The notes below the pieces were generated by a model. The model was given only the letters and a program-made list of their open reading frames with translations. It ran no database searches and was not told the DNA's origin. DNA of 64,000 nucleotides. Origin: Closterium sp. Naga37s-1 (lineage: Eukaryota > Streptophyta > Zygnematophyceae > Desmidiales > Closteriaceae). The translations under genes and the position numbers were made by a program. The stretch spans positions 62,001 through 126,000 of the forward strand of contig CANJKZ010000932.1 of the NCBI GenBank assembly GCA_947471745.1, written 5' to 3'. This document shows, in pieces, positions 35,120 to 46,457 of this stretch (the stretch's first letter is position 1; each line of letters starts with the position of its first letter).

Positions 35120-36203
35120 ACTCTTGGTAAAGAGTTACTCTTCGTTAACTAACATAGTTACTCTTCGTACCAAACAAATATTAAATTACTCTTGGTACCA
35201 ACCATATGGGTAAGTAACAGACTTACTCTTGGTACTAACCATAAGGATAACTAAAGTATTTACTCTTGGGACCAATCATATGGTTAAGTAACGCACTTAC
35301 TTTTGGAACCAACCATCTGGGTAAGTTACGCACCTATTCTTCGTACCAACTATATGGGTAACTAACGCACTTACTATTAGTACCAATTATATGAAAAGTT
35401 ACGCAATTACCCGTGGAACTAACCATATTGGTAAGTAACGTTATTATTCTTGGTTCCAACTATATGGGTAAGTAACGCACTTATTATTAGTACCAACGAT
35501 CTGGGCAAGTAATGCACTTACTCTTGGTACGAACCATATGGGTAAGTAACCCACTTACTCTTGGTACTAACCATACGGATAAGTCACGCACTTACTATTA
35601 GTACAAATTACGCTCATACTCTTGGCACCAACCATATGGGTAAGTCACGCACTTACTATTAGTACAAATTATATGGGTAAGTATCGTAGTTACTCGTGGT
35701 ACCAGCCATATGAGTAAATAACGCACTTACTCTTGGTACCAACCATATGGACAAGTAACGCAATTAATCTTGGTACCAACCATATGGGTAAGGAACGCAC
35801 TTACTCTTGGTACCAACCATATGGGTAACTAACGCAGTTACTCTTCGTACAAACCATATGGGTAAGTAATGCATTTACTCTTGGTACCAACCATATGTGT
35901 AAATAACGCATTTACTCTGTGTACCAACCATAAGGGTAAGTAACGTACTTACTCTGGGTACCAACCATATAGGTAAGTAATGCACCTAGTCTTGGTACCA
36001 ACTATATGGATAAGTGACACATTTACTATTCGTACCAATTATATGGGAAATTAACGCAATTTCTCTTGGTACTTACCGTATGGGTAAGTAACGCAGTTAC
36101 TCTTGGTACCAACCATAAGAGTAAGTAACGCACTTACTCTTGAAGCCAACCATATAAGTAGTACTTACTCTTCAAACTAACCATATGTAAGTAACGTACT
36201 CAT
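35120..36203. repeat. 37-bp satellite at the end of copy 3
   Basis: Satellite of the third unit. Similarity to the other units stops at about 36110 (ACCATAAGAG against ACCATATGAG), and about 90 bp later an A pol fragment begins. Confidence 0.9.
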
Positions 36204-37530
36204 TAAGCAAGGAGCTGCTTGATGACGTGCGAGCTGCACCGATCAATGAGGTGTGATCTGCCTCTGGACACGCGCTAAAGGTGGCTGGTGCGGGACGAGC
36301 TGCATTCAAGGGAGCGGATGGCAAGCCGGTGGTGCTGCACGACGTTCTCCTCGTTCCTGATCTCAAGGCCAACTTCATCTCCCTCCGTAAGCTTGCCAAG
36401 GCTGGGGTGAGCACTAGCACGGATGGGGCACGCACGTACAAGGGGCAGCTGGGAAATCGGGTGCTTTGGGATCTGCACGAGAGCAAGGATGTGTACAGAT
36501 CCATGTGGCAGCTGCCGGCGTTGGTGTGGCACGGTGGGGGGCAGGCTGGAGAGGGGTCTGCATCCCAGGGGGAGTGCAACGCCGTTGGAGGGGTTGGTGT
36601 GAAAGTGTCGGCCAGATCTGGGGAGACAGATTGGGCAACGGCACACCGACGCTTGGGGCATGTGGCAATGCCCTTGTTGAAGCAGCTAGAGAAGGATGGA
36701 GCCGTCAAGGGTCTGAAGCTGAACGGACAGCCACCCGATGATAACTGTGACTGGCAGGAGCAAGAAGCCTTTGGAGCTGATTCACATGGACCTGGAGGGG
36801 CCGCTGCCGGTGCAAGGGCACAAGGGGGAGCGGTATTTCCTAACCATTGTGGATGATTGGAGCAGACTCATGTAGGCGTATCCGCTAAAGCAAAAGGACC
36901 ACGCCGCCTCTACGATACAGGAAGATTGGCTGCCATTCGTGGAGAAGCAAGCGGAGTGTGTAGTGAAGCGGATTAGTACAGACCGGGGTGGTGAGTTCCT
37001 TGGAGCTCAAACGACGGCCCGGCTCAAGAAGCAGGGCATTCAGAGGGAGCTGACCACGGCTTACTCCCCGCAGTCCAACGGTGTAGCAGAACGGGCGAAC
37101 CGGACGATTCTGGAGACAGCTAGGGCGCTGCTCATAGAATCAGGGGTGGGCAATTCCATGTGGCCCCATGCTGTCCGGCACGCTACCATGGCTAGGAACA
37201 GGATGCTCACTAAGGTTGGTAATGAATCGTGGGTGCCGCTGGAGAGGTGGCTTGGGAGGAAGCCGCCGGTGGACATGCTGAGGGTGTTCGGTTGCATGGC
37301 AGAGTCGCCCACGTCCCCAAGAAGTATCGAAGTAAGTTGGGGGCGAGTGCAATCTGGTGTGTGCATTTGGGGCTGGCTGCTGAGAGCAAGGGATGGCTGC
37401 TGTGGGAACCATCCAAGGGTGTGTTGTTTGACAGCAGGGATGTGAAGTTTGTTGAGGGCATGATGTATGGGGGCTGGAAGAAACAGCCGGAGACCAAGGT
37501 ATCCCAGCAGATAGAGCAGATCACCATGCA
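36204..37530 (+). pseudogene. A-family protease end and integrase fragment (plus strand)
   Basis: An internal A fragment that starts abruptly in the protease region (KELLDDVRAAPINEV, followed by TGA). It includes the pre-integrase zinc region with an intact AHRRLGHV. A 46-bp deletion between two GTGA repeats (36747-36750) removes the CEICLLSK region and shifts the frame. A TAG interrupts the LMWAYPL segment near 36872. The DDE core remains readable from 36939 (STDRGGEFLG, QSNGVAERANR). A 2-bp insertion near 37300 shifts the frame again before VAHVPKKYRSKLG. No LTR or gag is attached on the left. Confidence 0.86.
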
Positions 37531-38417
37531 GCTGGACCTGACTCCTAGTGTGTGGGAGGAGGGAGAGGAGGCAGCTGCAGAGGGTGGTGATGGAGAGAAG
37601 GTGCAGGAGGCACCTGCTGGTGGAGAAGATGATGTGGAGACTAGTGGTAGCACCAAGGAAGCTGCTGGATCTGAGGGAGGAGAACAGCAGCTGGGAAAAG
37701 CTAAGGTTCCTGCGCTACCATCAAGGAGGAAGCCGAAGGGTGTCGTTATGAGGGGATGGGAGACACCCGTTTCCAGGCCAGGACGTACCCGTATGGCCAC
37801 TATGAAGCTGACTGCAGGAGCTGATGTAGCAGAGCAGCAGCTTGGGAATGAGGAGGCATTGCTGATTCTACCGCATGGCTATGACCCGGATGAGGAGGAT
37901 GAACCTGCCTACTGTTTTCTTGCCCCTGCACCAGAGGAACCAGCAAGCATGGAGGAGGCATTAGCTGGACCAGATAGGGAGAAGTGGCTGGTTTCTAGGG
38001 ATGCTGAGTACCAATGCTTGCTAGAGAATGGGACATGGGATCTGGTGATGTTGCCTGAGGGGAAGAAAGCCGTACAGTGCAAGTGGGTGCTAAGGATCAA
38101 GACCGATGACAAGGAACAGGTCACCATCTACAAGAGTAGGCTGGTGGCTAAGGGGTTTATGCAGAAGGAGAAGCAGGACTTCAATGAGATCTTTGCTACC
38201 ACTGCCAAACCCCCTACCCTCCGTGTCTTGTTGGCAGATGCAGCCGTTAGTGGGAAATTCATCATTCAGATAGATATATCAACGGCATTCCTCAATGGGA
38301 TTTTAGAGGAGGATGTCTACATGACGCAACCACCTGGGTATGATGATGGTACGGGCAGGGTGTGCAAGCTGAAAAAGTCCATCTACGGCTTGAAGCAGGC
38401 GCCACGCTGCTGGTACC
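37531..38417 (+). pseudogene. A-family linker and N-terminal RT, truncated
   Basis: In frame with the end of integrase. An acidic linker (EEGEEAAAEGGDGEKVQEAP) leads to the RT N-terminus: EYQCLLENGTWDLV, KAVQCKWVLRIKTDD, YKSRLVAKGFMQKEKQDF, IDISTAFLNG, VYMTQPPGYDDG and KKSIYGLKQAPRCWYQ. It stops just after that motif, before the catalytic YVDD. From 38418 the open frame reads into an antisense LTR piece until TGA near 38701, making a chimeric frame of 490 codons from 37229 that is unlikely to be functional. Of the A copies in this window, this one has the best preserved RT N-terminus and linker. Confidence 0.87.
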
Positions 38418-38715
38418 AGACAAAACAGTACAAGTTCGAGTTGCATAGAACTCAATCTGCGCACTCAATTAAACCGAACTGCAAAGCTTCCATCTTGGGT
38501 TCCTTTGCGAGCTCGTCGTTTTTGCTTGCACTGTTCATAGCGCGTACAATGTTGTGCCGAAGCGCACATTGCGCGAGTACCTGCAAATGCATGAAGCGAA
38601 AATTGCGAAAGCAAACAAACACACGAACATTCCATTCACACCCAAATGCAGTCGCACACGCATACTCGTACAAACAGACGGCAGAATGTCGTGCAATGTG
38701 AATTTGCAACCAACA
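38418..38715 (-). repeat. A LTR 5' fragment in reverse, fused to RT
   Basis: About 300 bp matching the first part of the A LTR in reverse (ACAAAACAGTACAAG to GTGAATTTGCAACCAACA). It is joined directly to a plus-strand RT sequence. Opposite orientations on the two sides of 38417 require an inversion or an illegitimate join. Confidence 0.88.
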
Positions 38716-40757
38716 CAAAAAACCCATTTACTTTTGGTACCAACCATATGGATCAGTAATGCAGGTACTCTTGGTACCAACCACATGGGTAAGGAACGCA
38801 CTTACGCTTGGTACCAACCATATGAGTATGTAACATAGTTACTCTTCGTACAAACCATATGGGTAAGTAATGCATTTTTTCTTAGTACCAACCAAATGGG
38901 TAAGAAACGCACTTACTCTTGGTCCCAACCTTATGTGTAAGTAACGCATTTACTCCGTGTACCAACCATATGGGTAAGTAACGTACTTACTCTTGGTACC
39001 AACCATATAGGTAAGTAACACACTTAGTCTTGGTACCAACTATATGGGTAAGTAAGACATTCACTATTCATACCAACTATGGGAAATTAACGCAATTTCT
39101 CTTGGTACGTACCATATGGGTAAGTAACGCAGTTACTCTTGGTACCAACCATAAGAGTAAGTAACACAGTTACTCTTGAAGCCAGCCATATAGGTAAGCA
39201 ACGTACTTCCACTTCGTACCAACCATATATAAGTAACGTACTTACTCTTGGTACCAACCATATAGGTAAGCAACGCACCTAGTCTTGGTACCAACCATAT
39301 AGGTAAGTAACGCACTTAATCTTGGTACCAACGATATGGGCAAGTAACGCACTTACTCTTGGTACCAACCATATGGGTAAGAAACGCAATTACTCTTGGT
39401 ACCAACCATATGGGTAATACCGCACTTATTATTAGGACCAACGATCTGGGCAAGTAATGCACTTACTCTTGGTACCAACCATATGGGTAAGTAACCCACT
39501 TACTCTTGGTACTAACCATACGGATAAGTACACACATACTCTTGGCACCAACCATATGGGTAAGTCACGCACTTATTCTTGGTACCAACTATATGGGTAA
39601 GTAACGCACTTACTATTCGTACAAGTGATATGGGAAAGTAACGCAATTACTCGTCCTACTAGCCATATGGGTAAGTAACGCAGTTACCCGTGGTACCAGC
39701 CGTATGAGTTAGTAACGCACTTACTCTTGGTACCAACCATATGGGCAAGTAACGTAGTTACTACTGGAACCAACCATATGGGTAAGGAACGCACTTACTC
39801 TTGGTACCAACCATTTGGGTAACTAACGCAAGTACTCTTCGTACAAACCATATGGGTAAGTAACACATTTCTTGGTACCAACCATATGGGTAAGAAACGC
39901 ACCTACTCTTGGTCCCAACCTTATGTGCAAGTAACGCATTTACTCCGCGTACCAACCATATGGGCAAGTAACGTACTTACGCTTGGTGCCAACAATATGG
40001 GTAAGTAATGTACTTACTCTTCGTACGAACTAAAAGTAAGTAACGTACGTAATCTTGTTTCCAACCATATGGGTAAGTAACGCACTTAATCTTGGTACCA
40101 ACGATATGGGTAAGTAACGCACTGATTCTTGGTACCAACTATATGGGTAAGTAACGCTGTTACTCTTGGTACCAACCATATGGGTAACTAAAGCAGTTAC
40201 TCTTGGTAACAACCATATGGGTAAGTAACTAGTTTACTCTTGCTACCAACCATATGGGTAGGTAACGCACTTTCTCTTGGTACTAACCATACGGGTAAGT
40301 AACGCATTTATTCTTGGTATCAACTATATAGGTAAGTAACACACTTATTCTTTGTACCAACTATATAGGTAAGTAACACACTTATTCTTTGTACCAACTA
40401 TATGGGAAGTGACAGATTTACTATTCGTAACAACCATATGGGTAAGTAACGTACTTTCTCTTGATACCAACCATATGAGCAAGTAACGCATTTACTTTTG
40501 GTACCAACCATATGGATAAGTAACGCAGTTACTCTTGGTACCAACCACATGGCTAAGGAACGCACTTACTCTTGGTACCAACTATATGGGTAACTAACAT
40601 AGTTACTCTTCGTATTAAGTAATGCATTTTTTGTAAGTACCAACCATATGGGTAAGAAACGCACTTACTCTTGGTCCGAACCTTATGTGTAAGTAACGTT
40701 TTTACTACGTGTACCAACCATATGGGTAAGTAATGTACTTACTCTTGGTACCAATCA
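38716..40757. repeat. 37-bp satellite array, segment 4
   Basis: About 55 monomers in the usual orientation. No gene is seen. Confidence 0.93.
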
Positions 40758-41132
40758 TGTGCAAATTCAGATTGCACGACATCCTGCCGTCTGTTTGTAC
40801 GAATATGCGTATGCAAATGCATTTGTGTATGAATGGAATGTTCGTGTGTTTGTTTGCTTTCGCAATTTTCGCTTGATGCATTTGCAGGTACTCGCGCAAT
40901 GTGCGCTTCGGCACAACATTGTACGCGCTATGAACAGTGCAAGCAGAAAGGACGAGCTCGCAAAGGAATCCAAGATTTGCAGTTCGGTTGAATTGATTGC
41001 GCAGATTCATTTCTATCCAACTCGAAATTGTACTGTTTTGTTTGGTTGAGTATAGTGTAGCAGGGCAGGCACTATAGGGGTACAATTTAGGTAAAGGTTG
41101 GATGTTGTTTGTCTGTATATGCATGCTACAGG

Positions 41133-41252
41133 TATCAGAATATCATGTTTCTCTAGTCTGCAGTGGGGTACTCCATAGTGGGTACAACCCTGTTAGGGTT
41201 TCCTATATGTACTCAATTGCTTTCTAGTGCATTCCTTCCTTCGTTTCTTCTA
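41133..41252 (+). repeat. TRIM-like element 5' LTR
   Basis: About 120 bp from TATCAGAATATCATG to TTTCTTCTA. It differs from the right copy by a G to A in the terminal TG, one internal change and a small difference at the end. Confidence 0.88.
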
Positions 41253-41253
41253 A

Positions 41254-41264
41254 TGGTATAGAGC
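41254..41264 (+). other. TRIM-like element primer-binding site
   Basis: TGGTATAGAGC next to the LTR, the same 11-base version as in element C (63506-63516). Confidence 0.8.
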
Positions 41265-41299
41265 AATTTCGATCCTTCCTAAGGGCCCACCGCGTCGCG

Positions 41300-42300
41300 C
41301 CTGCCCTTCGAGGCCTTTCGTGGCCCGTTGCGGCCCCTTCGCGTCCCGTACCGGCCCTTTCGCGGCCCCTAACGGCCCCTTCGCGGCCCCTCGTAAGGCC
41401 CCTTCGCGGCCCCTCGTAAGGCCCCTTCGCGGCCCCTCGTAAGGCCCTTCGCGGCCCCTCGTAAGGCCCCTTCGCGGCCCCTCGTAAGGCCCCTTCGCGG
41501 CCCCTCGTAAGGCCCTTCGCGGCCCCTCGTAAGGCCCCTTCACGGCCCCTCGTAAGGCCCCTTCGCGGCCCCCCGTAAGGCCCTTCGCGGCCCCTCGTAA
41601 GGCCCCTTCGCGGCCCCTCGTAAAGCCCTTCGCGGCCCCCAGTCGCGACCCCCCGTCGCGGCCCCCTGTCGCAGGCCCCCGTAGCGGCCCCCCGTATCGG
41701 CCCCGTCGCCCGGCGTCGCCCCTGTCCCGTACCTGTCGCGGCCCTGCCCCGACCCTGTCGCGGCCCTATCGCGGCCCTGCCCCTGCCATGCCCCGACCCT
41801 GCCCAGGCCCCGCCCTCCTCATGCCTGTCGTGGCGCACCAGGGGCCCGTGCACCGCCCCCCATCCTTTTCCCGTCGCCTTACGTGGCGACTCGGGGGCGG
41901 GGGGGGCCGCGCGCGGCACCCCCCCCCCCCCCCCCCCGCTCGCCACGCAAGGCGACGGGAGGGGCGACCTGGGGGGGGCCGCGCGTTGGAGCAGCCGCCC
42001 CTGGTGCAGCCGCCCCTGGAGCAGCCGCCCCTGGACCCAGAGCAGCCGCCCCTGGCCCCTGGAGCAGCCGCCCCTGGCCCCTGGAGCAGCCGCCCCTGGT
42101 GCCGCCGCCCCTGGACCTCAGCAGCCGCCCCTGGCCCCTGGAGCAGCCGCCCCTGGACCCCGCGACGCCGCCCCTGGACCCGGTGCCGCCGCCTCCCTGT
42201 GCTGCCCATTGCCGCCCGTTGCTGCCCGTTGCTGCTCTCCCCCCCCCCCCCCCCCCCCCCCCCCCCTTCTTCGTCTCCCTGCTGCGCGTGCAGCCGTGGA
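41300..42300 (+). repeat. GC-rich tandem repeats in TRIM-like element
   Basis: From about 41335 to 41640 a 21-22-bp unit CCCTTCGCGGCCCCTCGTAA repeats about 14 times. From about 41990 to 42180 an 18-21-bp unit GCAGCCGCCCCTGGCCCCTG repeats. Long poly-C runs lie at about 41921-41938 and 42238-42267. Open frames on both strands here are low complexity and I do not call them genes. Confidence 0.85.
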
Positions 42301-42547
42301 ACGGAGGGTATGGGGGTGGCGGGTATGGAGTGATGGGTGGTATGTTTCCCTTCCCCTCCTCCTCCTTTGTCTCCCACTGCTGCAGCTGCCGCTGAGGGGG
42401 ATGGATGAGTGTGAGCCAAAGGCGTGGTGCTAGGGGGTGACGTGTGAGTGAACCTAGGGGTGCAGCAGGGGGTGTGTGAATGGGGGGTGCGGCAGTAGAG
42501 GGAGGTTGGGTGGAGGTAGCCGTCGTGTTGCTAGCAGTGCCAGTATT

Positions 42548-42670
42548 CCGGAGGTGCGCTTCCGGTAGCCCAGTGATGCCGCTGCGCCAGTCGCCCGTGG
42601 GTCCGTTGCTCCTGCCGCTCGTCTTAGCCGCGGAGCCAGTTACTCCTGTAGTCCGGAGGTGCGCCTCCGG
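42548..42670 (+). other. Two similar hairpins in TRIM-like element
   Basis: At 42653-42670 CCGGAGG-TGCG-CCTCCGG is a perfect 7-bp stem with a 4-base loop. At 42548-42565 the same hairpin has one G:T pair. Both are followed by TAGCC. Function is unknown. Confidence 0.6.
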
Positions 42671-42840
42671 TAGCCACAGTGCGCGCCGCTCCTGTTGCCC
42701 GTGTGTCTGCAGCTTCCGCCGTTGCCTCCTCTCTCCTCTCCTATTAGTCCAGCCTCCTCCTCCTCACTTGCCCTCTGTGATAGCCTTTAGCTTTGCTTAT
42801 TTATTGTGAACTTTAAACTGTTACTTCTTGTACTTGTGCT

Positions 42841-42892
42841 CAGAATGTGTGGTGACATTGTGATCCACCCTGAGCTTGCTTTGCTTTGCTTC
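42841..42892 (+). other. Conserved subterminal block, TRIM-like element
   Basis: GTGTGGTGACATTGTGATCC plus the next ~30 bp match element B (13681-13731) and element C (57622-57666) almost base for base, though the surrounding sequence is diverged. Confidence 0.75.
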
Positions 42893-42928
42893 TTGTGCTG
42901 ATCATACCCCAATTCAACTATGGGGGTG

Positions 42929-43049
42929 TGTCAGAATATCATGTTTCTCTAGTCTGCAGTGGGGTACTCCATAGTGAGTACAACCCTGTTAGGGTTTCCT
43001 ATATGTACTCAATTGCTTTCTAGTGCATTCCTTCCTTCGTTTCTTCACA
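42929..43049 (+). repeat. TRIM-like element 3' LTR
   Basis: 121 bp, TGTCAGAATATCATG to TTTCTTCACA, preceded by polypurine tract TATGGGGGTG and followed by target duplication ACAGG. Confidence 0.9.
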
Positions 43050-43433
43050 ACAGGGCCAGGGGAAACCAGCGGAACCAGCATTTGGCTGGTTGGGCAAAGA
43101 CAAAACAGGTTCTGTTTTTAGGACCTGAACCTGGTTGCTGTTTTCCCAGGTTGGGAAAACAGAACCAGAGGTTGTTTACCATCCTACCACCTGCTGTTCT
43201 GTCAAGCCAGGTTGGTTCTGTTGCTTGGAATTATTTGGGATCATCCTTGGTTGTTCCCAGGTTGATTCCCAAGGTCCGTGCTAGCTATAACTATATATTT
43301 CTTCTGTGTTTGTACCTGGATATAGTGAAATTGATTCAAGCGAATTCCTTCCTTGCTGGAATTTCATTTCTACACGGTGCGACGGCAATATGCTACTGAG
43401 TCAACGCTAGCGCACTAGCACTACGACGCTAGG

Positions 43434-44489
43434 TACCAACCATATGGGTAAGTAATGCAGTTACTCTCCTTCCAACCATATGGGTAAGTATTGCACTTAG
43501 TCTAGGTACCAACCATATTGGTAAGAAACGCAATTACTCTTGGTACCAACCATATGGGTAAGGAACGGACTTACTCTTGGTACCAACCATATGGGTAACT
43601 AACGTACCAACTCTTGGTCCCAACCATATGGGTAAGTAACGTACTTACTCTTCGTACCATCCATATGTAAGTAACGTACTTAGTTTTGGTACCAACCATT
43701 TGAGCAAGTAACGCATTTACTTTTGGTACCAACCATATGGATAAGTAACGCAGTTACTCTTGGTACCAACCACATGGATAAGGAACGCACTTACTCTTGG
43801 TACGAACCAAATGGGTAAGTAACGCACTTACTCATGGTACAAACCATACGGGCAAGTAACGCACTTACTCTTGGTACCAACTATATAGGTAAGTAACACA
43901 CTTATTCTTGGTACCAACTATATGGGTAACTGACACATTTACTATTCGTACCAACTATATGGGAAATAAACGCAATTTCTCTTGGTACTTACCATATGGG
44001 TAAGTAACACAGTTACTCTTGGTACCAACCATATGAGTAACTAACGCACTTACTCTTGAAGCAATATAAGTAAGTAACGTACTTACTCTTCGTACCAACC
44101 ATATGTAAGTAACGTACTTACTCTTGGTACCAACCATATGGGTAAGTAACGCACTTAGTCTTGGTACCAACTATATGGGTAAATAATGCCCTTACTCTTT
44201 GTACCAACCATATGGTTAAGTAACGCAGTTTCTCTTGGTACCAAACATATGGCTAAGGAACGCACTTACTCTTGGTACCAACCATATGGGTAACTAACAT
44301 AGTTACTCTTCGTACTAAGTAATGCATTTTTTCGAAGTACCAACCATATGGGTAAGAAACGCACTTACTCTTGGTCCGAACCTTATGTGCAAGTAACGTT
44401 TTTACTACATGTACCAACCATATGGGTAAGTAATGTACTTCCTCTTAGTACCAATCATACGCGTAAGTAACGCACTTAGTCTTGGTGAC
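43434..44489. repeat. 37-bp satellite array, segment 5
   Basis: About 28 monomers. The last five bases before the next element (GTGAC, 44485-44489) form the left half of a target duplication. Confidence 0.92.
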
Positions 44490-45558
44490 TGTTGGGTGCA
44501 AATTCACATTGCACGACATCCTGCCGTCTGTTTGTACGAGTATGCATGTGCGAATGCATTTGGGTGTGAATGGAATGTTCGTGTGTTTGTTTGCTTTCGC
44601 AATTTTCGCTTGATGCATTTGCAGGTACTCGCGCAATGTGTGCTTCGGCACAACATTGTACGCGCTATGAACAGTGCAAGCAGAAAGGACGAGCTCGCAA
44701 AGGAACCCAAGCTTTGCAGTTCGGTTGAATTGATTGTGCAAATTCAGTTATATCCAACTCGAAATTGTACTGTTTTGTTTGGTTGACTATAGTGTAGCAG
44801 GGCAGGCACTATAGGGGTACAATTTAGGTGAAGGTTGGATGTTGTTTGTCTGTATCCGCATGCTACAGGGCCAGGGGAAACCAGCGGAACCAGCATTTGG
44901 CTGGTTGGGCAAAGACAAAACAGGTTCTGTTTTTAGGACCTGAACCTGGTTGTTGTTTTCCCAGGTTGGAAAAACAGAACCAGAGGTTGTTTATCAACCT
45001 ACCACCTGCTGTTTTGTCCAGCCAGGTTGGTTCTGTTGCTTGGAATTATTTGGGATCATCCCTGGTTGTTCCCAGGTTGATTCCCAAGGTCCTTGCTAGC
45101 TAGAACTATACATTCCTTCTCTTTTTGCACCTGGATATATTCAAATTGATTCAAGCGAATTCCTTCCTTGCTGGAATTTCATTTCTAGACGGTGCGACGG
45201 CAGAATGCTACCGAGTCAACACTAGTACGCTAGCACTACGACGCTAGGCCAACGCTGTCCGAGCCGTAACTCTGCAATGGCAGAACTTTTCGCGAGGCAA
45301 CTTGGCTCTTTTGAAATCTCTTAGAGTGAGCTTCGATATAGCGAGTTCTCAGCTTAATCTGATCGACGGTCTGCACGGCACGCTCTGCGACGTTCAAGGT
45401 ACTCTTGCTGTTTTGACCCTCTCTCTACAAACTCGGACCCAAGGATAGGGGCTGGTCTTGTACCAAGCACCCAGGGATCCTTGGAGGTGACCCTAGGGAG
45501 AGGTTTTAAGTTGGATAACGTCTTAATAGCCTGAGTTCGTTAGGCCCTTACACTAACA
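44490..45558 (+). repeat. A 5' LTR of the gag-only element
   Basis: 1,069 bp, TGTTGGGTGC to TTACACTAACA. TATA at about 45108 is changed to CTATACATT here. Confidence 0.92.
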
Positions 45559-45561
45559 AGC

Positions 45562-45573
45562 TGGTATCAGAGC
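45562..45573 (+). other. Primer-binding site of the gag-only element
   Basis: TGGTATCAGAGC, perfect, three bases after the LTR end. Confidence 0.88.
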
Positions 45574-45604
45574 TGCGTTATAGTGATCCTCGTTATAGGT
45601 AGCT

Positions 45605-46457
45605 ATGGCGGGAAATACCTCGGCGGAAGCTGGTGAATCTTCAGCCCAAGATCGTAGCAGCAGCCAGGATTCTGGTGTTTCGGCGCCAATGGGAGCGCGA
45701 ACAAACCAGGGCTCGCTGATCAAGGAGGTACTTAAAAACTTCACCGTCGAGAAGTTCAATGGTGAGGGCTATGATGATTGGGCCTGGAAAATGCAATTGT
45801 ATTTCCATCAGATTGGATTGCTGAAACTAATGATAGGGGAGGAGCCTAGATCGAGTGACCCCGCGCTGCAGGAAGATTGGGACGAGCGCGCCTCGGCTGG
45901 CTACTACTTGATGTCGCAGAGTTTGGAGCTGAACCAGCGTCACCACGTCATGCACCTTCTGCCGGAGGTTGATTGCGGTCCGAAGGCGTGGACCGTGTTG
46001 AACGAGCTGCACGCCCCGACCTCCGTTGTCGCAACGTTGATGCTGGAGAGGGAGCTGTCCGCATTGCGCTTGAGCGAGGGAGAGCCGGTGCAACTAGTTT
46101 TGGACAAAATGCGCGACCTCTACGCGAAGTTGGTGACCGCGGGAATCACATACCTGGAGCAGACCAAGTGCTTGAAGATGCTATCGCTGCTGCCGGAATC
46201 GTGGCTTCAATTCACGGGCGGAATGAGCCTGCTGCGGAACCAGAGCTTGTGGACGCTCGTGTGGGTGCGGACGAAGATTCAGGAGGAGGACTTCCGTCGC
46301 CGCCAACTGAGGGGTGGAGACGACGGCAGCAGCGGCTACGGGATGCAAGGGAGCCAACGTGGCAAAGGACATGGCTTCTGTGGTGCTGGACGCGGTGCAA
46401 AGAAGGACAACAACTCCAACGATCAACAAAGAGGTACTGGTTGGGGTCGCGGTGCGA
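45605..46457 (+). pseudogene. gag: A element gag, 3'-truncated by fusion to LTR
   Basis: ATG at 45605 is the first after the primer site. The Gag domain is complete and without stops (MAGNTSAEAGESSAQDR, KFNGEGYDDWAWKMQLYF, LPESWLQFTGG), including the Gln codon that is a stop in the tandem copies. The frame passes the GDDGSSGYGMQG and RG-rich stretch and then breaks at GWGRGAK. The zinc knuckle is missing. The frame runs about 37 codons into the LTR before TGA at 46568-46570. It is the best preserved A gag N-terminus in the window, but without the CCHC knuckle RNA binding would probably be impaired. Confidence 0.88.

Larger units (their letters stand above)
15971..36110. repeat. Three tandem copies of a 6.7-kb composite unit
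   Basis: Copy 1 is 15971-22684 (6,714 bp), copy 2 is 22685-29390 (6,706 bp) and copy 3 is 29391 to about 36110. Each holds satellite, a minus-strand RT-deleted A element, satellite, a plus-strand truncated A LTR and satellite. Copies 2 and 3 share an 8-bp deletion in integrase, a stop in the protease region and other changes in their left parts. Copies 1 and 2 share a different set in their right parts. This makes copy 2 a recombinant. Confidence 0.95.
41133..43049 (+). mobile_element. TRIM-like non-autonomous LTR retrotransposon (1.9 kb)
   Basis: It is flanked by 5-bp target duplications ACAGG (41128-41132 and 43050-43054) inside an A LTR. It has LTRs of about 120 bp, a primer-binding site (TGGTATAGAGC), a polypurine tract (TATGGGGGTG) and no gag or pol. 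The interior is GC-rich tandem repeats plus a 3' part containing the block conserved in elements B and C. LTR sequence and the CCTAAGGGCCCACC stretch after the primer site resemble element C, so it probably moves with proteins of a C-like copia. Confidence 0.9.
40758..43433 (+). repeat. Truncated A LTR interrupted by a nested element
   Basis: A LTR sequence occupies 40758-41132, resumes at about 43055 and ends at 43433 with GACGCTAGG|TACCAACC. That is the same truncated end as at 2735 and 49162. The first ~10 bp of the LTR are missing. The middle (41133-43049) is a separate TRIM-like element. Confidence 0.9.

Noticed and set aside
37229-38701. A 490-codon frame joining integrase, RT and further sequence as an intact gene
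   Set aside because: The last ~95 codons are antisense LTR and the RT stops before its catalytic site. It is a chimeric pseudogene.
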